Of a stretch of DNA of 64,000 bases, positions 11,801 through 64,000 are shown piece after piece (position 1 is the first letter of the stretch; each line of letters opens with the position of its first letter). The stretch spans positions 26,486,541 through 26,550,540 of the forward strand of contig CM055094.1 of NCBI GenBank assembly GCA_029204225.1. The letters run 5' to 3'. Origin of the DNA: Diphasiastrum complanatum. Taxonomy: Eukaryota; Streptophyta; Lycopodiopsida; Lycopodiales; Lycopodiaceae. The position numbers were made by a program, and so were the translations under genes. The notes below the pieces were generated by a model. It worked only from the letters and a program-made list of their open reading frames with translations. It had not been told where the DNA came from and did no database searches.

Positions 11801-13026
11801 ATTACGAAGTGTGCACATCGCAAAGGTATGAGCTTCTACACAAGTTATCCCCTTAACAAATTCTGGGTGGTTGTAATTGATAAACTAATGCTGACCAACA
11901 TTATTTGTAGGATGAGTATATAACAAAGTTTACAATATGTGGGAAGAAAAGGATTCATTCAATTTTCTACACAATTTGGTTTTAAGTAGGTTATTCTTGC
12001 ACTGAAATAATTTGCCTGCTGTTTAAAGTAACCTGCTTTGATTATCATCGCAAAAGTACTGCTCACTAAACACCAGTTCAAAAGTTTGGCTTAGAAAGTT
12101 TATTCCTGCACTCAAATTATTTGCCTGATGTTTTGAGCAACCTGCTTTCACAACTATCACAGAAGATTCACTAAATAACCCCCAATTTACAGCAAAAGCT
12201 TAACTGGCTTTTCTGTCTTTCAGACATCTCAATCCAATAGATCCAAAAATGTCATTAATAGTAGTTAAAGGGACTGAGACAGTTATTTCATTAGGACTTG
12301 GGGACTCCAAAAGAATTGACATTGATTGCAGCAGTAGCAAGCAACAAGTCCACATAAACAGGGGAAATAAAACATAGCTAGCCAAAAAGATTGAAGGGCT
12401 TATTATGATATAAATTCAAAAATAGTAGAATTGGCACACAAGAGCCATCGCTAAAAGCAATAATCTATCTAACCTTCAAAGGAAGTAGTAAAAGACCACA
12501 CCAAAAACGTGGTAGTCTTCTCCTTCATGGCATTTGATTTTCCCTGAGACTGAAAGTAATGACATAAGTCATCTGCATTACACTTCAAAGTTCCCCAAAT
12601 ATGAAGAGACCCAGATATAGTACACAATCTTATCAAGCGTTCACAAACAAAGTGCCCCACCCTTAACTTCATTCATAACAACTATGTAGAAAATATTTAA
12701 CTAGAATGTCAAAATGGCACTGTTACTATACTTTACATTTGTGCACCAGAGGAGCCTGGCTAACACTCAGCATGATATGTTGATGATCAACATGGAGGCA
12801 GCCTGCTAATTACTAGGTATGACGGGGATTGCTTCTGTTAAAGAATATACACCTGATCTTTTATCTTGCCCACAGAAGTCAGCACCTCAAAGAATGAGCA
12901 TTGATATACAGTTTCTACAAAGGAGACTTCAAGCAGGCTTGAAAGGCCGAATCTAGAAGGGAAAAGTCATATTTCAAACATTTGTCATGCTCCGGGCAAC
13001 TATGTTACATACATACAAAGTCGAGG
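8823..13026. other. Non-coding region downstream of SPK1
   Basis: No reading frame here is supported by motifs or homology I recognise. The sequence is AT-rich with no clear repeats. The part next to the SPK1 stop codon (about 12400-13026) is presumably its 3' UTR. I could not pick a convincing polyadenylation signal. Confidence 0.5.
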
Positions 13027-55682
<42,656 letters not shown>

Positions 55683-57105
55683 CTGTAAAAAGATACAACA
55701 GAAATGATTAGACTTTTAACAAGAAAACATTCAAAATGACTAGTCTAATATTTTATAGCTCCTCAGAAGTTAAAAACTAGAGAGTTTTTAGCTCATGAAA
55801 TCGTTCACTCACAAAAGAGTATAGGAGGGTCGAGGGACAGGAGTATCCAAAGCTCAAGCAGTGTGCAGCTATCAATTTAGCCTCTGTCATAGCAGCTTCT
55901 GTTTTCTAACAGGTATTTCTTTTTTATGATGTATCTCGCTAATTGCAACATATTGTAGAAATCAGCTTTCCCCAAAAAAATTGCTAGTGAACGTGCATTA
56001 TAACTTATAGCTCAAGACTGTTACCACAATATCTTAATCATAAATCTTAAATTGTTCAAATCCTCATTCTCTGATGCACCTTGCCGCTGACAATTGCTAA
56101 CAGCTAGAATCAGAAGTTCCACAAAGTTGCACCCCAGAGCTGCAGCATTATGCTGCTAGTGCTCCATCATCATCGTTCACCAACACTGGACTCCAGGTTG
56201 CTGAACATGTCCACTATTATTAGTATAACACTAAACAATTTAATAACCATTGACACCCACAAAGGCATTCTAAGCTCCATTTAATGCATAGCATATTCGT
56301 TGCCTACTAAGAATGTCAAGAAGTATTGGTACCTTAGATTTTATAGTTAAATGTTTTGAATGTTAATCACAATATGAAATCTCAACAGAGAAATTGTCAG
56401 GATGAGGAAAATTCTATGTGAGGTAGAATCTTCAAATTGCCAGAATGTTGCATTTGACCATGAAAAAATGGGTTTCTAACAAACAGCCAAGTCAAGGAAA
56501 CCAAAAAGCCAGTTCAAGACAACTGAACAACGCGTGTGGTTCTTCAAATACAAAAATAATCAGATGGGAGGATCTCATTAAGTGATACAATTCTTCCAAT
56601 CTCCCTGCTGCATTCAGAATCAAGCTTGGAGAAAACATGTAAATGAGAGGACTCGTTAAATTTGGTGGCCCGATGAGGCATGTCCCAAAACGACGTACAT
56701 GTGCAACAAATAGGGAATTTCAAAATCTTAGTTCTTAATATCTAGTACACATGCACCTAGGGACCCATATATATCCCTTAATAAAATCTAACTACAAGCA
56801 CTATTTTGGCATTAGAACAATCTAACAAATCCCAAATGTCCTGGCATGGAGAGCATGGGCTCTTGAGTTATGTAAGAGTTCTCCAAGGACCTGTCCGCAC
56901 TACATGACACTCCAGGAGTTGGTAGCATCATAATTATTTCACAACCTCAATTAATTTGTTATTTATCATGTTTATTGAATTTCTGTGGTCATCATGAGAG
57001 CAAGGAAGTAAGCAATGCACTGTAGATTCACTAGCATGTCACATTGCTTGTGTAGCAACATTTTGAAGTTATGGCACACTGAAACAAAAAATTAGCCAGG
57101 CCTAC
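55683..57105. other. SPK1 intron upstream of exon 55682, non-coding
   Basis: AT-rich. No element recognised. An expected upstream SPK1 exon with a PHYLQ-type sequence was looked for on the minus strand and not found here. Confidence 0.45.
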
Positions 57106-57164
57106 CTTGATTATAAATATATCTCGTACAGGACTCCAGGTAGCGATATAGTTCAGTAAAGTAT
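57106..57164 (-). CDS. Possible further SPK1 exon (59 nt), uncertain
   Basis: A 59-nt segment between ...ACTTCAG and GTAGGC would encode (D)TLLNYIATWSPVRDIFIIK and join in phase with EKMEYMEDG. Splice sites and phase are good. However, I expect LPV-RELVPHYLQ-like sequence here and see only a loose match. It could be a diverged exon, an alternative exon, or chance. Confidence 0.35.
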
Positions 57165-59700
57165 CTGAAGTCAAAATACAAAGGTTGATTAAATTCAAGA
57201 GTGCCGACATGTGTCCAACTTATAAGCACCTTACAGTCAGTCAACACCTTGCACCTTGGGCCCCAATGTTGTTGCCCATTATAATTTCACATCAGACCAT
57301 GGTTTGGTGTTTGAGCCCTTTGTTTATAATGTGACATCATTAAAAACAGTTATTACTAAACTAGTTGGCACCTTCCTAGTATTTGGCCACTTGGAGCCAG
57401 TTGTAGACATGACCCTAATCAGGTTCCAGCACAGTATAAATAGGCAGGTGACCTCATTATTCATGGGTGATTATTTATGGAGTAGCTTTAGCATAGATAT
57501 GAATCAGCATAAGTTTTCAATTTCCAAATGTTATAGTCATCAGTACTTTATACATCACTGTACATATTTTCTATTTCTTGAATAAACTTTGCAAAAGCGG
57601 GACGTTGCATTTCTGATAGCACCTCCAAGGATTTAAGAGATCAACTCTCTAACCCTTAGCGTTTGTCAGCACATTATCTCTTTCATAGTTTGGTAATTTT
57701 CTTCTGGGTCTAACTACATTATTGAAAGTTCTTTAGTCACTCAATGACAAACAGGAACTTTTTGCTACAAATTCAGAACTCATTTTTTACAACTTATTTT
57801 TTGCCATCACTGTAGGGTAACAGAACACATTAGATTCCTTGATGATAAACCTTCTCCGTATAGAGAACAGCTAGAGCACTACACGCTGCATAGCCGTTCC
57901 ATCAGATTCCATCAGTGTCTCTGCACCTTCCAAATACTCCTTTGATCTCTATAGGATCCCCTTACATTTGGCACACCCAAAATCTAACAGAACCAATCTA
58001 CTTAATAACCATACTCTTCCATATGCTATTCACCCAATCACTGCATCTTTATTTATGTCTCAGTCCCCATTCATCTGTCAGCTTATCACCAAAAAGCTTC
58101 AACATTCTGTTTTGCTTCAGTCACAAGCTCTTCTAGGAAGTTACAAACCTGTTTACACAGGTGGGGGTTCTACGAACCCTTTTGCTGCTTTCAAAACTTA
58201 TACATCAGACATGATAGTCCCAATAAAGACTTTATGTGGTATTCTTGGTCCATCCACCTAGCTTCAAGGCTTTATTCAGAAACTAGTTGCTACCTGCACT
58301 ACAAGGTTGCATCCCGATTTGAACCGGCCGGTTCGAACCGATTCTTTGAGGTTCGACCCGCCAGGCCAGGTTCGAATCGGAAGACAGTTCGAACCTTTTT
58401 TTTTCCAATTCTTCAAAAAAAAAGTCAAATATTCACTGATACTACAGATACTTAAATTTTAATAGCTAAAGAATTTCACTCTTCCTCTAAATTTACAGAT
58501 ATCAGAATTCAGGACAATCAGATCTCTTGTGACCTGTCGTATCAAAACAGAAATTAGAATGACATGATGACCCAAGTTTAAGAGAACTGCAATAAGTTGA
58601 AACTTGAAAGTTCAAAGTTGTACGTTGTAACTACTAACTTGTCACCATATCCTGGCCCCGGCCCCCTACTACCTAGGTACAAGGACCTGCTAAGTGCTCA
58701 TTGGCAAATGCTTGCTAAGGAGACTCAGGACTATGAGTGACAAGTGTGGAGTAAGTTGTAACGAGTTGGAACTTGCCACTTGGAAGTTGCCAGTTGGAAC
58801 TCAGGGTTTAGAAATTAGAAGCCTGGAGTATAACTGAAATTTGAGCTCAAAGGCTAGAGCTGACTCCTGATAATAGATTATAGTTATTCGTGACCACTGA
58901 CTACTTAGTACTAACTTCTAAGTTCTAACTGCTAACTAGTGACCACGGTCCACTTACAAGTTACTAGTCTGATACAGACTACAGTGATCGCTGATATGGA
59001 TAATGGCAGGCTGCAGCTACTAGCTAGGTAGAGTCCAGCGTCTAGACCCGGGACCGTACTACATAGGTACTAGGACTGTAGATTGTAAATTGTAATTTTG
59101 TTTCAAAGTTGAAACTTGAAAGTTGAAGATCAAACTTATTTGCAAATTGCAATGTCGAGATCGGAGAAAAGAATTAACAAGAAGGTTATGACAATGTTTG
59201 AGAAAGCCAAAAAAATTTAGATTAGAAACTTAGATTTATCTTACATCTGTCATCATCATTCATCATTCAACATTGAATAACTTCTAACATAATACATTAA
59301 AATTTAAATGCCAAAATCAAAATTGTAAAACTTTAAAGTTTAAACTTTAAACCTTTAAGGCTTTAACCATTAGTAATTAGATAATCGACTAACATTAAAC
59401 AGACTACATAGTACATGCTACAGTTAAAACTTAACTTCCGGAATCAGAAACTTGAAAGTTCAAACTTGAAACTAGATTCTAGAATCCATAATATATCATG
59501 ATTCATGAATCATAACATAATAGTAAATACATATGCCAGGTGCCTCACGAGTCCGGTCACCAATGTAATGCGCGATGTGTCTGATGAGAAATCATGATGT
59601 GAATATACTACACTGTAAACAACTCAAGAGTCAATGCTCATCTAGTGACATGAACATCTACAGACTAGTAACCACAATGATCTAATGTACAATCATCAAT
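57165..59700. other. Non-coding, mixed repetitive sequence
   Basis: 57240-57640 is LTR-like, with CAGTATAAATAGG (about 57431) and a later AATAAA (about 57580), but no pair or PBS supports it. 58315-58400 is a GGTTCGAA-rich palindromic cluster. 58590-59560 is low-complexity DNA rich in ACTTGAAAGTT-type words, like the flanks of the hAT relic. No gene. Confidence 0.4.
58315..58400. repeat. GGTTCGAA-rich palindromic cluster
   Basis: GAACCGGCCGGTTC at 58321-58334 is a perfect 14-bp palindrome. GTTCGAA or its close variants occur four more times before 58400, including GGTTCGAACC and GGTTCGAATC, which resemble the RNA polymerase III B-box. Confidence 0.7.
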
Positions 59701-59721
59701 GAGCACTGAGCAGTGAGCACT

Positions 59722-60612
59722 CTAAGCTCTCCTACGCTTGAGTCTCCCCCCACTCGATGGTGCTGTGGAGCCTGTTGTGGCCTCTCGAGTGGCAGGCTCA
59801 GCTGCAAAATCCTCATCAGAGCCAGAGGTATGACGCCCCTCATCCTCATCCCCGCCCTCCTCGGACTCCTCATCCTCATACTCCTCCTCCTCTGAGGACT
59901 CTGACCCTGACGATGCCTAAGACTCAGACTCAGACTCGTCCTCGGGGCTGTGAGAACGGGAGCTGCTACCCTCTCCTGCCCTCCTCCTACGCTCTGCTCA
60001 AGTGACAAGCCCTGCACAGTGCACACAAAGAGGGACAAACGTGTTATTGCCTGCAAATTAGTGAATTACGATAATTAGTTCGAACTCCGAAAATTTAATT
60101 CAAGACCTTAGACAATCCTAATTTCTCACCTGCACTCTGCATGGCCTCCTCATGGAGGAATGCTTACACGTCCTCCTCTGACTGGTCTCTCAGTGGCAAC
60201 TCTGAAACCTTTGCTACATCGATCAGATCGGGATTAACCTACGCACATATCACAATGCACATTGAAATCAAGACAAAATTTGGAGGACCGAGTCCCAACA
60301 AAAGTTAAAATTTAGCTACAGTCTAGTATCTACTATGTAGTATGTAGTATGATCTATTTAGTATCTACTAACTACCAACTGGGTCCTGCCACTTGGGATG
60401 ATGGATCACATGTTAGAATTTAGAAACTATAATTTATGGCTTACAAATTACCTAGATAGGCTCTGCGGTGGTCTGGAGTCTACCCAAAAGTCTCAGATTG
60501 GCGTGTACGTACACCAACCTCTCCAACTGTGCTGATGATAGTCGATTCCTCTTCTTCGTGTGAATCTTGGAATGGACACTCCAGTTCCTCTCACGAGTGA
60601 CTGCAGTGCAGT
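59722..60612 (-). pseudogene. hAT transposase C-terminal region (hATC dimerisation domain), minus strand
   Basis: Minus-strand exon-like pieces. About 60612-60450 reads CTAVTRERNWSVHSKIHTKK, then RNRLSSAQLERLVYVHANLRLL, the classic hATC signature (ERNWS...H-KRNRL...LVY-H-NLRL). About 60240-60131 reads VNPDLIDVAKVSELPLRDQS plus an acidic end with one stop. About 59993-59722 reads an acidic Ser/Glu/Asp tail ending SGGRLKRRRA, with an in-frame TAG at 59917-59919. GT-AG boundaries are plausible between them. The upstream side is cut by LINE copy J. Confidence 0.7.
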
Positions 60613-60689
60613 CCTATGAGAGAATCCTGATGTCAAATCTGAAGCTCATCCAGCAGGCTATCTTGCTCGCATACATCAGGATAAACTGC

Positions 60690-61478
60690 AGGAGACTAGG
60701 TACGAGTAAGCTGGAAATAATGAGTGATAGTAGTAGTGGAGCGTGCTGTAGACTGGCGAGAAGCCCGTGAAGATCTAGTGATCTTGGATCTAGCAGAAGT
60801 ATGTGAGACTCTCTGTGTCTTCGATCTTCGAGTGGGGACTTCAAAATCCAAAACGGAAATATCCTCTCTGTCTCGCTTCTGGAAAAACTGGGTAATATGA
60901 GCCTGGTTGTGATCCATATCTGTGGTAGGTAGAAGTGAAGCTCATAGATTATACATCTCTCTGAATAGAAGACCTACACATCTGGAGTCTGGATACTCGA
61001 GGAACGATCGCAACGTGAGAGGGGTATCTCTGTATGAACAATGATATCACCCCTGATCTCATAATATACTGGACAACGAAAGATGAAATGGAACTCATCC
61101 TCCATCTCATGAAGAGAACAAAGCTGCATATCCTCTGCAATCTGGGAGTGTCCGTGTATCTACCCGTCTCAATAGCCAACTGATGAGAAGAGACTCGGAG
61201 CTGTCCCATACGGTACCGCAGACCAGAAGATAATGCGTATATAAGATATGATGGAAGGACAAGGGTACCCGTAGTATCCAACCGTAGTAGATGTGTGCCA
61301 TAGAAATCTATCTTGACCTTATCAGGGTCAAATTGTGACCATATACTGCGTATGTAGCTACGATAAATATGTTGTCTGATATAAGCATGGGTCCCGCTCG
61401 GAAGATCAAGTACAGATAAGCCCCAAGTCCAAAGAAGAGCTTAGACATTGCCAAACCAAGAATGCTTGGCCGAGGTGG
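60690..61478 (-). pseudogene. LINE copy J: ORF2 C-terminus with two PIP-like motifs
   Basis: The minus strand from about 61478 encodes SWFGNV, LPSGTHAYIRQHIYRSYIRS, then RYRMGQLRVSSHQLAIETGR, with the knuckle region frameshifted near 61130. It then reads MDHNQAHITQFFQKRDREDI, a basic Ser/Arg segment and TTTITHYFQLTRT before TAG. The PIP box QAHITQFF is at 60905-60882 and the second motif ITHYFQ at 60728-60711, in the same frame. It has no 3' stem-loop and no (TC)n tail. It lies between the two hAT pieces. Confidence 0.78.
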
Positions 61479-62350
61479 TGCGTACTGCACAGTTCTTGTT
61501 GAGATTTGTCACCAAGAAGCCTAGGGTCCTAGCCATGTACAGGAGACAGTCCACCTTGGATGTCTTGAGACCTGCCCCCACCAGGTATGCAAGTTGCAAG
61601 TTGCAACTCATTTCTGAATGCGCTTCTATAGACTGTTGGTAGGTATTTATTGTTTAGTTAGTAATGGTAAATATTTCATGCATGTGCCATGTATTGTGTT
61701 GTCAGAAGTTAGAACTTAGAACTTGTCACTTTTGCCCTATGTAGGTTTGCATTTATGTTCCTGGTCCTGGAACGACTGCTGAAAGTTCATTAGGGCTTGA
61801 GGCAGATGGTTGTTGCCATTGACTGGGCGCAGTGGGGGCCGTCATAGGAGCCCAAGAGTAAGAGATTCGAGCGGACCGTTATGTATTCACCATTTTGGGA
61901 TGAGGCTCGATCCATTGTGGTGGGCCTACAGCCCACCTACACTGTCCTGCTCCTTACAGATCGAGAGGGCTGCACATTGGGCCTCTTGTACGAGTTCATG
62001 GACAGGCTGGGCGAGCAGTTGAGGCTTTGCACGACCATCAGCCTAGAGAGGTATATCAAGATTCAAATTTCAAATATAGTATGTAGACAGTAGTATGCAG
62101 TATGTACTATCATGTATTATATAGTATAATTATTAATGTGTCTTCAATCTTGATTCTTGCAAGCTTGCGGAGGTCCGGCTCCTTTGGTTGAGCAGGTGGG
62201 AGTGGTTTCATAGGCCCCTACATGCCATGGCCCACATACTCCATCCACTTAAGAGGAATGAGGAGCAGTTCACAGATAGGGAGCTCAGGGATGGCTGGAA
62301 TGCCTATATTGCATTGTACCCTCGCAAGCTGGTGGTCAAGCTTGGATACT
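61470..62350 (+). pseudogene. hAT transposase central region, plus strand, with introns
   Basis: Three exon-like pieces. About 61470-61637 reads AEVVRTAQFLLRFVTKKPRV, then LRPAPTRYASCKLQL. About 61850-62050 reads YSPFWDEARSIVVGLQPTYT, then LTDREGCTLGLLYEFMDRLG. About 62163-62345 reads LAEVRLLWLSRWEWFHRPLH, then AMAHILHPL and FTDRELRDGWNAYI. TRYAS, FWDEA...LLTD and RW---HRPLHA---LHP are hAT transposase landmarks preceding hATC. GT-AG introns fit between pieces. It is truncated at about 62350 where LINE-derived sequence starts. Confidence 0.7.
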
Positions 62351-62517
62351 TCTTCTTAGAGATAGCGAGATAGATATGCTAGTTTCTTGTCTTCTTTTCT
62401 TTTTACTAGTAAATAAGTCCTTATGCGGACAATGCTCCTCACCTTTTGTACTCTCTTTTGTCTTATGTACCTTTGGGTGCCAAAAGACGTGAATAATAAT
62501 AATTCTAATTCTAATTC

Positions 62518-62521
<4 letters not shown>

Positions 62522-62595
<74 letters not shown>
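62522..62595 (+). repeat. (TC)n microsatellite, first duplicate unit
   Basis: A pure TC/CT tract of about 74 bp following a LINE 3' end. Confidence 0.95.
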
Positions 62596-62597
<2 letters not shown>

Positions 62598-62816
62598 CAC
62601 GATAGTACAGTCGAGACTCAAGCAGCTTTTCGTAGCAATTCTCTTCATACCGCTTCTTCTTAGAGATAGCGAGATAGATATGCTAGTTTCTTGTCTTCTT
62701 TTCTTTTTACTAGTAAATAAGTCCTTATGCGGACAATGCTCCTCACCTTTTGTACTCTCTTTTGTCTTATGTACCTTTGGGTGCCAAAAGACGTGAATAA
62801 TAATAATTCTAATTCT

Positions 62817-62819
<3 letters not shown>

Positions 62820-62899
<80 letters not shown>
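62820..62899 (+). repeat. (TC)n microsatellite, second duplicate unit
   Basis: A pure TC/CT tract of about 80 bp. LINE copy L begins directly after it. Confidence 0.95.
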
Positions 62900-62901
<2 letters not shown>

Positions 62902-64000
62902 CACGATAGTACAGTCGAGACTCAAGCAGCTTTTCGTAGCAATTCTCTTCATACCGCTGCTTCCCTAGATTTTCCATCCAAGGCCCACAAAGGCAAACAG
63001 ACACGTCCCTCATCGCTACGCCCTCCACACCCTCCATGGTATGATACCAAGTGTCACTCTCTTCATCATCATGTCACCCATGCCCGCATTCATGAACCTC
63101 ACCTCCTCCGCTCCGCTCAACGCTCTAACCATCGTACACTCCGCCGGAAAAAGCGAGCCTATGATGACTCCGAAGGAAAACGACTTGTTGACCACCTCTT
63201 CAGTTCCTCTTCAAGCACCTTTTGGCGTGAGTTTATCCCTTGTGCTCCACCACCTCTCTTGGAAGACCTTCGCATATGGACTGAATACGCTATCAAACTA
63301 TATACCATACCTATTGATGCACCCATCTCTATCTCCCCACGCCCCTCTGAGTTCACCTTCTTCACCGCTGACATGGTACTTGCGGCCATCAAGAAAATGA
63401 AATCCCATAAAGCAAGAGACATTGAAGACCTCGAGTCTGAACTCCTAATCCATGCTCCGGACTTACTTTCTCCCACACTAGCCACTCTCCTCAATTCCGC
63501 CATTGTCTCTGGCTTCCCCTCATCCTGGTGCACCAACATCATCCATCCTATCCATAAAAATGGTGATCCCATGATTCCTGGTAACTACCGCACTATCATG
63601 ATCGGACATGTCCTCACTAAACTCTATGGTACCATACTCCAGTCTGCAGTAAGTTCAGAGGCGGAATCCAGGAGATTACATGCATTGGGACAAGCAGGTT
63701 TCCGAGCTCATTACTCTACCACTGACCATATCTTCACACTTCGAGCTTTGATTGAGGAAGCTAAGTATAGGAAAGAAAGGGTTTACTGCTGTTTTGTGAA
63801 CTTCAGGAAAGCCTTCAATTCTGTACCACATTCCCTGCTCATTCAGAGACTTCGAGACCTTGGTTTCTCCACGGATATTGTTATGGCAGTGATGGCTCTC
63901 TATGAGAAGGTCTTGGGATGTTTCCGACATGGGGGTGGTATCTCTGACCACATTTGGAGCACCATTGGAGTGAAACAGGCATGCTCTCTTTCAACGATTC
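62900..64000 (+). mobile_element. LINE copy L: 5'-truncated ORF2, runs off the window
   Basis: Starts right after (TC)n in the endonuclease-RT linker (PSSLRPPHPPWYDTKCHSLH-like), then reads RRKKRAYDDSEGKRLVDHLF, SISPRPSEF, a long clean RT stretch MVLAAIKKMKSHKARDIEDL, SGFPSSWCTNIIHPIHKNGD, NYRTIMIGHVLTKLYGTILQ, AHYSTTDHIFTLRALIEEAK, CCFVNFRKAFNSVPHSLL and IGVKQACSLS at the edge. From about 63375 the RT frame is uninterrupted to the window end, making this the best-preserved RT copy here. FRKAFNSVP has Asn where copy D has the first catalytic Asp (FRKAFDSVP region), and GVKQACS has Ala for Gly. Confidence 0.85.

Larger units (their letters stand above)
62351..62958 (+). repeat. 304-bp tandem duplication spanning a LINE-(TC)n-LINE junction
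   Basis: Two nearly identical units start TCTTCTTAGAGATAGCGAG at 62351 and 62655. Each holds a LINE 3' end with the family motif (about 62460-62505 and 62764-62809), AATAATAATAATTCTAATTC, a (TC)n tract, and the first ~60 bp of a truncated LINE ORF2 (CGCACGATAG...CATACCGCT). Near-identity outside the microsatellite indicates a recent event. Confidence 0.92.

Noticed and set aside
58321-58380. Possible tRNA gene or SINE because of GGTTCGAATC
   Set aside because: There is no A-box at the right distance, no acceptor stem and no anticodon arm.
59682-60056. 124-codon minus-strand frame as a protein
   Set aside because: The hAT C-terminal acidic tail reads in a different frame over the same bases, and this frame is its shadow.

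Overview
The window reads as nuclear DNA of a land plant. Its only host gene is the C-terminal two-thirds of SPIKE1 (SPK1, the plant DOCK-family Rho/ROP guanine-nucleotide exchange factor), coded on the minus strand by 17 confident exons between 55682 and 13027. Exon sequences, splice sites and intron phases join into one uninterrupted reading frame of about 1,226 residues. The promoter and first ~600 residues lie beyond the right edge. Long TE-filled introns and the repeat mix would fit a non-seed vascular plant such as a fern; that is inference, not shown.

Layout. 1-6 kb: broken Ty1/Copia elements (a minus-strand gag relic at the edge, then two plus-strand Copia fragments joined together, an LTR and primer-binding sites). 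6-13 kb: non-coding DNA downstream of SPK1, with an inverted LTR of a non-autonomous LTR element at 8.3-8.8 kb. 13.0-15.8 kb: the last five SPK1 exons (DHR2 catalytic region). 15.8-31.5 kb: one 15.7 kb SPK1 intron filled with a head-to-tail series of LINE copies separated by (TC)n tracts. The series is interrupted by a minus-strand Ty3/Gypsy chromovirus-type element, one LTR of which carries a solo LTR with a perfect 5-bp target duplication. 31.5-41.6 kb: eight SPK1 exons, a minus-strand LINE fragment and small duplications. 41.6-48.2 kb: an intron holding a complete but protein-free LTR retrotransposon (LARD-like) with a MITE-like palindromic insert. 48.2-49.0 kb: three exons. 49.0-55.5 kb: an intron with hAT and Gypsy/Copia relics and another LINE chain on the minus strand. 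55.5-57.2 kb: one exon and one uncertain exon. 57-64 kb: a rearranged hAT transposon, a LINE fragment inserted in it, and a further (TC)n-linked LINE that runs off the window.

The most interesting system is the LINE family. Copies end in a conserved 3' stem-loop motif followed by (TC)n (CTT in one case). The next, usually 5'-truncated, copy begins right after the microsatellite. ORF2 ends with a CCHC zinc knuckle and then two PCNA-interacting (PIP-like) motifs seen in three copies. One copy keeps only ORF1 plus the 3' tail, like a plant HAL1. The natural reading is a LINE lineage that carries and targets (TC)n microsatellites and may recruit PCNA through its ORF2 C-terminus. All family calls come from reading the sequence by eye and from remembered family features; no database search was run.
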